Positions 47,501 to 58,955 of a DNA stretch of 64,000 nt are shown piece by piece. Source of the DNA: Chamaecrista fasciculata (lineage: Eukaryota; Streptophyta; Magnoliopsida; Fabales; Fabaceae). The translations under genes were made by a program, and so were the position numbers. The notes under the pieces are model-generated. The model saw only the letters and a list, made by a program, of their open reading frames with translations, did not search any database and had not been told where the DNA came from. Location: the NCBI GenBank assembly GCA_003254925.1, contig QANZ01045711.1, positions 78,032 to 142,031 of the forward strand. Reading direction: 5' to 3'. Each line of letters starts with the position of its first letter. Position 1 is the stretch's first letter.

Positions 47501-48740
47501 ATAATTGTTGCATTGAGATCACAATTACATTTTAGTCCTTTTATCGTGTCAAAGTATAGTTTTCTCAGGATTTAATTGCTTAGTTGTATTGATATTTTAT
47601 CTTGAGATATTACACACTTTTCTTGATGCAATTGTAGGTTTAAAGAAGCCAAATCCCATGGTAATCAAGTGCAAGAGGCCGGAGATCGAAGTGGAGCAAG
47701 TTGGGACTGAAACACACATATTTTTATGAGTTCAGAGAAGTTCGCTGAGGACTTTACCACGGGAACCCTCGTGGCGAGCTTGGCGGTGAGAAACGCGTTT
47801 TGCTGCAAAATATTTAGTTTCGAAGCCCAATCAATTTGGCCCCTTTTTAGACCTGGCCCATGACCTAAATGACTCGAAATGGAACCCTAAAGGAGGAGGA
47901 ATTTGTGGCTACTGGTTGGGGTCGAGTTTCAGCTTCTCTTCACCATATGGATGGCTAGGAGGCTTAGCTTGGAGTGAGGATGTGATGGCTTGAGCACCAA
48001 ATCGTCACTTAGGGAGTTTTTCATGCTTTTATCATGCTTTCACCTTAGGGATGATGTTGTAGTTGTTTAACTCAGTTGATTTTCTGATGTAGTCATGATT
48101 ATGGATTGATTCTAAGAGTTTATGTTATATATAAAACACATTTTGATTCAATGTGACGATTCTTAGTTTTAAGCTCTCATTTTGTTGTTGATTATGTGTT
48201 AATTCTAGTTGCAATTGTTTGACTGTTGACTAAACTAGCTCTAGAAATCAATCTTGCCATTGTTGATCGTGAAATTGTTAGTTTAGTTGATTAGTTACCT
48301 TGTCTAAGGACTAATTTGTTAAATTGACTAATTTGTGTTCGTGTGTTTACATTGCAATCATATCTTTGGTGTTGCATGAATCTCCCATAATATTTTGGTG
48401 TGTTAGGATATCCTAAGGTCCGAAACTCCGAATGTTCCATCATTACTTGTTTCGTTTCTTAATTTAATTCTTAGTTTGTTGTGTTTACAGTCCGTAGTTT
48501 ATTTAGTATTTTAATCAAACATCTTTCATACAACGAATTTGTTAGATTAGTTGTGTTTTTGAGTCATTTCAATCGTTAGCTTTTGCTTTAAATCGTTGTG
48601 AGCTTTTACGTTTACGAAGTCCTTGGGTGAATACGACCTGGCGAGGATCATTATATTATATCGTAGCTAGTCTTTTTGATGTGTATTGCGACGTGCGCAA
48701 CCAAGGACCCTAGTTGGTCTAAGGGGGTCTTCTAGTTATG
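47501..48740 (+). mobile_element. Athila/Tat-type gypsy LTR remnant
   Basis: The phrase 'ccttgggtgaatacgacctgg' (about 48620-48640), followed by a TGCGAC..GTGCGCAA stretch, and the upstream 'tgtgttaattctagttgcaatt' and 'aaactagctctagaaatca' phrases resemble the 3' half of large Athila/Tat LTRs. No matching LTR, no duplication and no pol are present. Limits are approximate. Confidence 0.5.
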
Positions 48741-49172
48741 CTTCTCTAGGAACCAAATGAGATTGAATTCATTGCAATGAGTTTCTCGTTAAATTCACTA
48801 CAATGCTCATGCATTGTGCGTTAAAGATCATCGAATCCATTTGTATTTTTAAGAATATATCACGTCGCCTACGAAGCTTTAATGAAACAGTGTTTTGGAC
48901 TAAGCTCATCTTCTGACTTCTTTCATTTTTTAAAGAAGAAGAAAAGGAGTGGGTGACAAACATAAAAGCCTCATAGGCGACGTGACATATCCTTAAACAC
49001 TCAGATGGATTTGACAACCTTTATTGCACAATGTAGGAACACTATAATAAATTGAACGAGAAATCCATTGTAGTGGATCCAACCTCCTTCTGGAATAGAG
49101 TGTCTATCTACTTCTTCAATGTGTTTAGTGCAATTATGTTGCACTAGATTATAGATAATGTGGATAGCAATT
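48741..49172. repeat. inverted repeat, possible MITE
   Basis: 'ttgcaatgagtttctcgtt...ctacaatg' (about 48771-48803) is mirrored by 'aacgagaaatccattgtagt' near 49053-49073, and 'acgtcgcctacga' by 'cataggcgacgtgac'. This makes an imperfect palindrome of about 300 bp. The open frame 48769-49017 on minus is part of it. Confidence 0.5.
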
Positions 49173-49846
49173 TTTATATTAGGCTAAAGTGCACTTTTGG
49201 TTTCATAACTTTGGCAAAGGTCTCAAATTTGATCCCATAACTTTTTTGTTGCAATTTTGGTCCCATAACTTTGGCAAAGGTCTCAATTTGGTCCCATACA
49301 TTTTTTTTTGTTGCAATTTTGGTCTCATAACTTTTGAAAACGTCCCACCGTTGGTCCCAAGTTGATTTCCATCCATTTTTTGCCGTTAAAGATGATCTAA
49401 CATACTGAGTTGAAAGATGACGTGACAAATATGGGTGAAGTGGATTTAACGACAGATAATACATTGAAATCAGTTTGGGACCAACGGTGAAACGTTTTCA
49501 AAAATTATGGGACCAAAATTGCAACAAAAAAAGTTATGGGACCAAATTGAGACCTTTGCCAAAGTTATGGGACCAAATTACAAGAAAAAAAAGTTATGGA
49601 ACCAAAAGTATACTTTAGCCTTTTTTTTTTTGGTAGAAGAAAAGTTTAGGTGAGTTGGGCCCCGGGGGCTCACCAAGGCCAGGGCAGGCCTCCAGGCTCT
49701 ATGAGCGCTTAAAGAGGTACTTACAGATCGCCTCCCAACAAGGTCCTCACATCGGCAGTGGGGATCGAACTCACGACCTTGTGGGTTATAAGTCGACTCC
49801 TTACCAACTGGGCCAACCTTTGTTGGCTACTTTAGCCTTTTTATTA
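49173..49846. mobile_element. MULE MITE carrying a SINE at its right edge
   Basis: The MULE is 49182-49620 (439 bp): GGCTAAAGTGCACTTTTGG to its near-complement ending ATACTTTAGCC, with arms of about 170 bp. Its 9-bp flanks are TTTATATTA (49173-49181) and TTTTTATTA (49838-49846), 8 of 9. The right one is displaced because a SINE inserted at the element's end. Confidence 0.82.
49621..49828 (-). mobile_element. tRNA-derived SINE, full length
   Basis: On the minus strand it starts AGCCAACAAAGGTTGGCCCA. It shows a pol III A-box-like CCCAGTTGGTAAGGAG and a B-box-like GGTCGTGAGTTCGATCCC spaced as in tRNA genes. The body runs through 'cccccggggcccaactcacc' and ends in an A-tail (T-run at 49621-49631). 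ACTTTAGCC plus T-run flanks both sides (49612-49620 and 49829-49837), a SINE-type target duplication. The frame 49655-49855 is its reverse translation, not a gene. Confidence 0.88.
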
Positions 49847-51035
49847 TTACAATAAGACTTTTTTAGCCCTTCCCATTTAATTTTTTAAATCGTACAAGAC
49901 AATAGTACAGGTGATATATAAAGAAGAACAGTGGAAAAAATGATCAAATTTTCATTTATCATACGTTACATTTTATTTATATCTAATTAAAAAAAATTTA
50001 TATATATGTATATATATATATTAACCCAAATAAATCGTACAATATATTTCTTAAACACAAAAAAAAATGAGCTAGACAGACTCGTTGCACTTTCCTTTTA
50101 AATTTCTTTAAAATTTATGTGTATGTAAATAAATTTGTTTATCACAAATTTTTTATTTTAGTAGAAATCAAAAAATTAAAGGCAAAAAGTACTCTTTCAT
50201 CCTCGAACATTACATCAATTTTCAGTTTTGTCCTTAATTTTTTTTTGCTATTAATTTCATCCTCAATATTTCATATTTGGATCAATTTCATCCTTTAACT
50301 AATTTCTTTCAATAAAACCACATCAACTCACATATCCTAGAGCTATTGCTCTAAACTTAGCTTTTGTATTGAATTTTGCTACTGCATTTGCAAAATAAAC
50401 CATACTATCCGGATCTAAATGCGAGTTGGGTTTCACTTTCTTCAATTTTGGACACAAATTAATTAATTTAAACAAATAACAAAATAACTTTTCACATAAA
50501 CGTAACCTTGTCTCAAAATCAAATTGAATGAATCAATCTTACTAATTAAGTATAATTAAGTAGTTTAACTATCTCTATTTGCAAAAGGGAAAGAACAACT
50601 ATAATTTTGCTATATGACAAGCTAGTTTGTAGTAACACGACAATGAAAAAGATAAGTCATTAATTATGAATGTGTTTTTGGTCCCGTTGCTTGTAACATG
50701 TTCACAAGTTACTTATACAAAATGACTCATGTCTTATTCCTTATTGGAGTAATATCCTATCCCTTACATTTAATATATCTCTTGTAGTTTTGTACTTACT
50801 TGTAAGTTTTTTTTTTTTATTAAATTAAAAAATGTAAGTTGCAACTTGCAAAAGCACACATTCTCCGATCCCTTTTTAGTATTTTTTTATAATGAAAAAG
50901 AAATTGGGTGCAATTTTATGCTTATTATTACTATCTCTTTAGGTTTTACAAAAAGTATGATAGGCGAGTAGTTATTGTGAAAATCTATACTTCACCGCTT
51001 AATTATGTGTTTGGATTTTCTGTACTTTAAACACA
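49847..51035. other. AT-rich intergenic with repeat ends
   Basis: A single MULE-like end (GGCAAAAAGTACTCTTTCATCC, about 50180) has no partner. Otherwise no gene or complete element was seen. Confidence 0.45.
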
Positions 51036-51610
51036 GGATAAATTATAAAAAATGCCTCTATAGTTTAACCCATTTACACTTTGGTACTTTATAATTCAAA
51101 AGTTTTCAAATATAGTTTTTGTCATTTGTGTTGTTAGCACTTTGAAGCCCTACGGTAAAAAATTAATGGCCAAAAGAGGTAAAAATATCCTTTTGGCCCT
51201 TAATACTTTTTATGTTCCGTTTGGATTGTTAATATTTTTTTTATTCGGTTTTGATCTTTGATTTTTCTCAAAAGTTTCAGTTTTAGTCTCTGGATACTAT
51301 TATATCCAAAATTTGGTTTCACTTTTCTTAAAATGTGGCTTCAATCAATTTAAAAATTTGAGAAACCCAACCCTAAAAACTGAAACCCCAATATTTTTGA
51401 AATATCTAACAAGTCATTTTTTCTCAAAATTTCTAAATGACTAAGAAACATATTGGAGACCAACTCATTTTGCTATTAACTTTTTATGGCAGAGCCCCAA
51501 AATACTGAGGGCGCAAATCACATGAATCAGACAATGTTTGAGAACTTGTAAATCACATAGTATTATTATATAAATGGGTTAAACTACAGATATCCTTTCT
51601 GTAATTTACC
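51036..51610. mobile_element. MULE-like element
   Basis: Ends GGATAAATTATAAAAAATGCC and the near-complement CTGTAATTTACC carry 'tagtttaacccattt' and its mirror. Flanks TTAAACACA and ATAAATATA agree at 6 of 9, with two of the differences transitions. The 575-bp body holds 'ttttcttaaaatgtgg' and poly-T tracts but no gene. Confidence 0.6.
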
Positions 51611-51699
51611 ATAAATATATTTAATAATAATTCTTCATAGTTCACTTACTTTTTTTTGCAATATTAACCTGTTAGCAGAATAATGTGTAAAGTATTGAT

Positions 51700-52380
51700 A
51701 TATCTTATTAATTCTATAAACAAGTTAATGTGCAAAACATTTAATGTCGCCCAGAAAACTTGTATTGCTGCCGGTTACATATACTTCCATTAAAACTCAT
51801 ACTGTCCCATTAAAACTTTTAATCGGTAATGACATCAAAATGTTTATTGTTGGTTACAAAAGTTGTTGCAAAGAATTTTTTTTTCACTGTATCTTTTAAA
51901 AAGATCTTTATTGTTGACAAGAGAATGTCACCAAGAAAAGTTCATTGTCAGCTATACATTTTTATTGTCATTATGGGAAGCACATTTTCAGAAAATTTTT
52001 TATTTTTGTTAAGCCTCTTGTGGTGATAAAAGATGTCATAGAAAAGCATTAGTGAGAACAATTAGAGTTGGTGTTAATAAGTCATTTGTGATTACAATTG
52101 TCATCCTTAATCCTTGATGTGTTTCTGTGACAAATCTTGTTCTCTAGAAAACTTTGTGGTAACAATTAAAATGTCACCATTTAAAGCTTTTTCCACTAGA
52201 CTTTTTTTTTTTTTAATCTAAATTTTGGTATCAATTGTTAGTGGCAACTGGCAATATAATTAAAGTTGCCATAAAAAGTTCTACTTTTCGTGGCCTTTTC
52301 ACATTTTGTGGTGACATTTATCACTGTAACTAAAAAATGGACTTTTCGGTGAATGTCCACCCAACTTCATAAAAAGTTAA
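51700..52380. repeat. CACTA-like subterminal repeat region
   Basis: Short motifs of the form GT(T/C)(G/A)CCA, TTGTCA, GTGACA and 'ttgtggtgac' recur in both orientations, near 'ttttccactag'. Such mosaics are typical of CACTA subterminal regions. Termini and the 3-bp duplication were not found. Confidence 0.35.
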
Positions 52381-52389
52381 TGGAAGCCT

Positions 52390-53392
52390 TAAAATAAAGG
52401 GTAAAATGCATTTTGGTACTCTGTGGTTAAGATCGAATCGACTTTGGTACTCTAAAAGACAAAATTTGACACTTTAGTATCCTGAGGTTTGCGTCGTTAG
52501 CACTTTGGTACCCTATGGTTATTTTCTGTCAAGATTTAACAAAAAGTGCTGACGTGACTCAATCTTAGCCATTGATTTCTACTACATCTTATCCGTTAGT
52601 TTCTATTGCTGCTGCTTAAACCATATTTTACTCTTCAACAAGATTTCTTTTGTGCGTTTAGATCCTCTCCCATTGGTAAAACAAATCAAAACACAACAAA
52701 TTAAAAGAACTGATGGAGTGAAACTAAATATTAATTATTTAATTTGTAAATTAATTTATGGAAATATTCTTCAAATTATTCAAGTTTACTTTCAAAATTT
52801 CATTTAAGTAGTTGTATTTGAATATGGGTAGGACTAAATTGCATTTATTTTCCTAATTTAGGACTGATATGTAATTATCTCATTTTTCTATTTTCCAAAA
52901 TTATATTTTGACCCCCAAAATTTTTTGTAGTTTTTATTTTAGTCCTCAAATATCATGATCTAGGGACTTTTTAGTAAATTTTGAAACTATTTGGGGGAAC
53001 TATGTGATTTTTGCAAAAAAAATTGTAAAGTTTATCTTCTCACCATCGAACCACACAGTTTTAGGACTAAACTACATTTTATTTTCCAGATTTAAGACTA
53101 ATATGTAATTTTATTCTTTTTCCAATGTTTTTCATAATTACATTTTGACCCCAAAATTTTGTTATAATTTTCATTTTAGTCCTCAAATATTATGATCTAG
53201 GGATGTTTTTGAAAATTTTGAAACTATTTGGGAGCATTTTATAATTTTTGCAAAATTGCTAACAATTTTCTGTTAAATCTTGACGGAAAATAACCACAGG
53301 GTACCAAATTGCTAACGGCGCAAACCTCAAGGTAACAAAGTGGATTCGGTCCTAACCACAGGGTACCAAAGTGCATTTTACCCTAAAATAAC
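52390..53392. mobile_element. non-autonomous MULE, GGTAC type
   Basis: The element is 52399-53383 (985 bp). GGGTAAAATGCATTTTGGTAC is mirrored by GTACCAAAGTGCATTTTACCC, and flanks TAAAATAAA and TAAAATAAC agree at 8 of 9. Inside, 'aggactaaattgcattt' blocks occur twice in direct orientation (about 52832 and 53063). It is non-coding. Confidence 0.83.
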
Positions 53393-53429
53393 AGCTCCAA
53401 AGAAAAAAAGATCATTAGCTTTTAAAAAA

Positions 53430-54003
53430 GGTAAATTATACTAAACGTATTTGTGATTTAACCTAGTCTTATTTTGGTGTTGTATGGTTCAAAACATTTC
53501 CCTCTGGGTACCTATGATTTGTATTGTTAGCAGTTATATACATGTGGTTTTGTTTTGTTAATTTTAACGGTAAATGCTAACGTGACACTCACATGACTCA
53601 GTAAAAAAAATCAAATTTTAGTCCACATACTATGGGATAAGTTTCCTTTTGGTCGTAAAATTATTTTTTGTTTCAGTTTGATCCTCAAACTTTCACATTT
53701 GTTTCATTTTTTGTCCCAAAAATATGATTTTATTAGGTTTATGCCGATTTTTTATAATCTAAATAATTGAGATCATGAGATTAATCATTTCTCTCATATA
53801 TATACATAGTGAGTTGGCAAGGAGAGGGAAAACAAATTCATTCTTAGCCACAAATTAGAGAAAAATTTGTGTTTGATTTTTATTTCTAATTTATGATTAA
53901 GAATAATTGTGGTTCAAAATGTCTCACTCTGAGTACCTGTGGCTTGCACTGTTAGCAGTTTGGGTACTTATGGTTTTCTTTTGTCAATTCTAACAAAAAA
54001 TGG
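53430..54003. mobile_element. MULE fragment, GGTAAATTATAC type
   Basis: It opens GGTAAATTATACTAAACG and includes 'gctaacgtgacactcacatgactca' and 'gagtacctgtggcttgcactg', shared with 63043 onwards. No right terminus was found, so it is truncated. Confidence 0.5.
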
Positions 54004-54006
54004 GGC

Positions 54007-54219
54007 AAAACTTATATCAAGTTTCTTATATCCTTGCTATCAAGTTCTCCAATCGACACTTGACACGTGGTAAAAAAATTTATATATGACCAATCATGAT
54101 AGAGAGAGAATATTTAACACTACCTTTTGCATGACCAATCATTGAAGAGGGAGAATGTAATTAAAACTTGTGATTGGAGGAACTTGATAGCAAGGATATA
54201 AGGAACTTGTCTAAGTTTT
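54007..54219. mobile_element. MITE, TTGCTATCAAGTT type
   Basis: AAAACTTATATCAAGTTTC and its near-complement ending ACTTGTCTAAGTTTT form the ends. 'atccttgctatcaagttc' and 'gaacttgatagcaaggat' are mirrored. Same family as 38146-38352, but here the flanks do not give a clear duplication. Confidence 0.65.
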
Positions 54220-54371
54220 TTCATCATTTTTTACTTAATTCAGTTATATTTTATTTTGATATTTTTACTATTAAATTATGTTAATTTAATATTTTCTTTA
54301 AAGTTTTAAAATCTATTATATAGTATTTTATATTTTATAATGTGATTTAAATATTTGTGAGCATGAGATAT

Positions 54372-55237
54372 TTGTTCACATGCAAAAGTACTTTTGGTAC
54401 CTCCAAAGTATGGGGTTATTTCAGTTGTACCCTCAACATTTTTTTTATCTGTTATACCCTCAAAGTTTCACATTTAAGTCAATTATACCCTAACCCGGCA
54501 TGTTTTTTGTTTTAAGGTCCTTAAGTTTTCATTATTTAGAAATCCTCTATTCTCTCAAGATTTTTCTTTCACACGAGTCCCTTACTAATTACAGAACAAT
54601 CCAGGATGTTTGTCATCTTTAACGAACTGGTCCTTGCAATTGACAAACTCAGAAAATCTTTTCCCCCTATTTTTCACAGTTCCCGCAACCACACTCAAAC
54701 TTGCTGGTGAGCCTCGAATACAGAGAAATCGAGCATAAATACCAATAGCTCTAGCTCCTAGCATTAATTAACAGACAATCTCTCGTGGTTGTGCCGTCGT
54801 GGTCGTCGAAATTGAGAAGTAAAATAACTTCAAAACCCCTTTGAAGAGAGAGGCAAAATAGAGAAAATGAGTGAGAGAGGCAGTTGTAATGGAAGGAAAA
54901 GGAATGAGAATGACGTAATTTAGGAGAGACTAGGAAGCTGAGGACGACGACGAGAAGAACCATGTCGACGGAAACAAGGACAAAGTGAACAGTGACGATG
55001 AAGTGTGGTGGTGATGTTTTAGGGTAAAAGAATGAGGGCTGTAAATGGCTTCTAAGAACCTATTTGTTAAAGATGACAAACATTCTGGACTATTCGTGAT
55101 TAGTTAGGGGTTGGGGTATAATTGACTCAAATGTGAAACATTAGGGGTATAATTGGCAAAAAAGAAAAACTTTGTGGGTATAACTGAAAATGATCTCATA
55201 CATTAGGGGTACCAACAATACTTTTGCCTTGTTTATA
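54372..55237. mobile_element. MULE with non-repetitive interior
   Basis: The element is 54381-55228 (848 bp): TGCAAAAGTACTTTTGGTACC mirrored by GGTACCAACAATACTTTTGCC, with flanks TTGTTCACA and TTGTTTATA (7 of 9). The interior (about 54640-55030) is less AT-rich and shows GACGACGACGAGAAG and 'gtcgtggtcgtcgaaattg'. It could be captured host DNA; on the minus strand it gives a hydrophobic start (MVLLVVVLSFLV), but I recognise no family. Confidence 0.65.
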
Positions 55238-55816
55238 ATAATATAAGACAAAAAAAGATTACAAAAAAAGATTTAAAAATTTTTAAAAATAAAAGTGGGC
55301 CCAAATTAAAAATGAGCACAATTTGTATAGAAGCAAGTCAAGCCTTGTCCGAATAAGAATAGACTGATGCCCAGATCTAGATTTACATTATAATGATTAT
55401 TATACTGTTAAGGTACAAATATTTTTATTACCAGGTTAGTATCAGTTGTATTCCTAAAATTTATTTATCAATTATACTTAAATGTTTTATATTTAAGTCA
55501 ATTATACTCTCAAATTAGGGGTATAACTAACGCAAAAAAAAAAATTGAGGATTCAATTAAATTAAAAAACGTTTTAAAGATATGACTGAAACTGATTCTA
55601 TAATTTAAGAATACCAAAAATACTTTTATCTCATATCTATTAAAGCTCGTCCTGTATTTTAAGAGTTCAACTTGTAATCAATTCTATTCTAAAATCTATC
55701 TTTTGAAACTAGTTCAGCTTACAAAATAAAAGAGTATTGTCCATGTTTAGTGTTGGATAAATTTTGAATAAATGCCATTTGTAATTTAAGCGATATTTTA
55801 AATTAAATAAATCAGA
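55238..55816. other. intergenic with partial MULE-type ends
   Basis: 'ttaaggtacaaatatttttatt' and 'aagaataccaaaaatacttttatc' (about 55408-55632) suggest a decayed long-TIR repeat. No gene. Confidence 0.4.
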
Positions 55817-56962
55817 TGTTTTGATAATTAACAAAAAAATTCTCACTTTAGTAATTTTAATTATATATCTGATTATGATTAAGAATGAGAATTATATATG
55901 ATGAAATCTAGAGTTTATATGCTAAATTAATTGAGATTGAGAAACTATCCTTGATTGAATTGATTGAAGATCTGATTAAAGAACAGTTTAAGGAAAGTTT
56001 TCAAAAAGAGGCGCTAGTCAATTAATTGAATCCAACCAGGCACTAATCACCTATCTTAGCATTGAAATATTCGCTAATCACATGAGTAATCATTTGTTGA
56101 CCAAATTCGTTTTGATTCATGTGTGAAATCTGAAATGGAATTTACTGCCTAATTTATTTCCTTATTTGCAGACGAGGAACTATATAAGGAAACAATTTGA
56201 ATTCTGCAAATTTGTCTATGCTGATTAAACCTCAACGTTCTTATAATATCAAAGTCAGCTGATCATATATGGAATGAAGTTTAAGGCTGTGAGAAGACCA
56301 AGGGAATCGAAATTCATTGAAGATCAATTAATTCATAGCCATTGGTGTTTGAAGTCAAAAACATTCCTTATCAAGATTGCAAAGCTGCTTGAATATATAA
56401 AGGTGCATCATTCAAAAGTTCAAGACTAATGAATTGCAACAATTGTCATTCAAGTTGCTAAGTGCTGAGAGTTATCATTCACATTAGTTGTGTATTCCTT
56501 TGTGGAAAAATCTTAGTGATCCTTCACTTCGTGTGAAACCTTCTCTTTGTGAGAAAACCAAATTTCTTTCATCTTGAAACCTCTGATTCGTTCATTTATA
56601 TCCTAGTGGTAATATGTTGCCTTCTTCGGTTGTTGTTAAACCCTAGTGGTGATCCATGAGTGGGTGCACTGTAAGAGAAGTTGTTAGAGGAACCTTATTG
56701 TTACCCGTAAGGATTTGTTGGTTTGGGAAAATTGTAAAAGAGAGACTTGTGAAACCTTAGGGTGATCTGTTAGTGGTTGTCTTACAAATTGTAACTTTGG
56801 TTAGTTTTGCCCATAATATAAAATTCCCTTACTTTGTGCTTGGGGAGTGGACATAGGATAGAGATAAAATCCTTTTATAGGGATTAGTATCTTTATTTGA
56901 ACCACTACAAAGTTGGTTGTGTTGTTCTTCTTCTCTTAACTCTTTATATTCTGCATTTTACA
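55817..56962 (+). mobile_element. probable copia-type LTR remnant
   Basis: It opens TGTTTTGATAATTAACAAAAAA and runs through 'gtgaaaccttctctttgtgag', 'cttggggagtggacataggat' and 'gaaccactacaaagttg' to CTGCATTTTACA. These phrases recall the 3' end of copia LTRs. There is no second LTR and no duplication, so borders are approximate. Confidence 0.45.
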
Positions 56963-57218
56963 TTTTCTGAGTTAAGAAACTGTTTTCATAAGAGAAATCG
57001 CTAAGGAACTTAAAGAGGAGGAATTGTTCTAAGGAACTGTTTTAAAAATTGTTTTAATTTAACGAAAAAGTTTTAATCCCAATTTACACATATTTTTCCT
57101 TGTACATTCTGACTAACATTTTGGAAACTATAAATTTGGATTACTAATTAACCACCGTGTATGCCTCCAGATTTCATGTGGTATAATGTCAAAAACATAT
57201 TGGAATAAACTTTATAAC
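56963..57218. other. sequence upstream of the 5' LTR
   Basis: It does not match the first 87 bp of the 3' LTR at 62497, apart from a short CCAGATTT. The 5' LTR is therefore truncated or replaced here. Confidence 0.5.
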
Positions 57219-57409
57219 TATACACATGAATATGATCTTATCCTTTCATGATGTACATTAAGTTAGATTCATCTCCCTTGTATATCCTTTAGCCTATAAA
57301 TAGGGGCTTTAGGGTTTGATGTAATTAAGAAATTTCGATTGGATAATAAGAATTACACTCCTACTTTTCTCTCAACTTTGAGTACTCTTATATCATATAT
57401 TTTATAACA
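57219..57409 (+). repeat. 5' LTR (lacks its first 87 bp)
   Basis: It aligns with 62584-62778. It contains TATAAATAGGGGC as TATA box and ends TATAACA. Just after it, TTATCAGCACGA marks the usual primer-binding position; I could not match it to a specific tRNA 3' end. Confidence 0.9.
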
Positions 57410-57767
57410 CGTTATCAGCACGACTCTGTCTTGATCTGAGCCTAGGTATTGTTTAAATTTTATTAAACTTATCTTTTATTAAGTTCCTATTTTGTACGTC
57501 ATCTCTCATATATATATATATGCTATATATATAGTGGTGCGTCATATCCTATATATCCTACATATATATATAGTTATAAATCAATAATTTAATAATATTA
57601 CAAACAAAAGAAAAAAAGGTTTGTACGTGCGTATTTTTGCGTTCTCTTTTCCCTTGCTTTTATTTTAAAAAAAGTTTCCCTTTCATTTCGTTTATATATT
57701 TTGTGTCATATATATTATTATATTTATTTAAGTATATCTCCTAATAGATTTGTTCTTTATTTATAGA

Positions 57768-58823
57768 ATGGCAAATCTTGCAAAAATCGAATTTATGGTC
57801 CTTAATATCTCTGGAAAGAATTATCTTTCATGGACACTTGATGCAGAGATGCACTTGAATGCTATGGGTCTTGGTGAAACAATCAAAGAAGGAAATGAGA
57901 CATCAAACCAAGACCGTGCAAAAGCTATGATTTTTATACGTCATCATCTTGATGAAGGACTGAAGGTGGAATACCTTACTGTAAAAGATCCCTTGATTTG
58001 TGGAAAAATCTAAAAGAAAGATATGACCACTTAAAAACAGTCATCCTGCCTAAAGCCCAATATGAATGGATGCACTTACGATTGCAGGATTTTAAATCAG
58101 TGAGTGAGTATAATTCTGCAATGTTTAAAATCAGCTCTCAATCAAAATTATGTGGAGAAAATATTACTGCTGATGATATGTTAGAAAAAACATTCTCCAC
58201 CTTTCATGTTTCGAACATGCTATTGCAGCAGCAATATCGAGAGCGGGGATATAAAAAATATTCTGATTTAATATCATGTCTCCTTTTGGCTGAACAAAAT
58301 AATGAACTTTTGATGAAAAATCATGAATCTCACCCGACCGGTTCTACCCCATTTCCTAAAGCAAATGTGGTAACATTTAATAATTATGGTCGTGGTCGTG
58401 GACGTGGCCGTGGCCATGGACGTGGTCGCGGTGGTTATCGTGGCCGAGGACGACATAACTTTTAAGCCCTATAGTGGTCATGGAGATGGAAAATCACAAG
58501 ACAAGGGAAAGGCACCAGAAAATAAGGATGACAAGATATCTGAAAGTCCATGTCATAGATGTGGTATGAAAGGGCATTGGGCTCGTACATGTCATACAGC
58601 TAAACATCTGGTTGGACTTTATCAAGCTTCTCTAAAAGAAAAGAAAAGTCTTGAGAAGAAATCTGCTGTAGAGGCGAATTTTATTAATCATTTTGATGAT
58701 AATCTTATGCGAATGACTGATTTGGATATTGCAGATTTTTTAATCCAACAGATGAGAATGTCAATTTCTCCTTTGATGCTTAGTCTAGTTTTGAAATTAA
58801 TTTCTTTTGATGTAATATGTTAA
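57768..58823 (+). pseudogene. copia gag, frameshifted
   Basis: The start ATG at 57768 opens a gag N-terminus (KNYLSW, YLTVKDPL). The frame shifts near 57990 into 57998-58465, which carries the capsid-like part and ends in an RG-rich tail (GRGRGRGRGHGRGRGGYR). It shifts again near 58450 into the zinc knuckle CHRCGMKGHWARTCH (about 58552-58596). Gag would package element RNA. Two frameshifts make this copy defective. Confidence 0.9.
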
Positions 58824-58955
58824 ATTTCTGTTTGAAGTTATTTTCTCTGTCTTTAATTTATGTATTTCAATTTCTGTATTCCAAAGTATGTTATCTTTTA
58901 TGAAATTTAAAGCATCAACTTATTTTCTTTATTTTGTTTTAAGATACCACGGAGT

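Noticed and set aside
49655..49855. 66-residue frame and a possible tRNA gene
   Set aside because: The A and B boxes belong to a tRNA-derived SINE with A-tail and target duplication, and the segment does not close into a tRNA cloverleaf context.
54751..54963. 70-residue minus-strand frame with hydrophobic start
   Set aside because: It looks signal-like but lies within a MULE with no family match and no splice or promoter support. Kept only as possible captured DNA.
58274..58456. Thr-rich minus-strand frame
   Set aside because: It is the reverse translation of the RG-rich gag tail.
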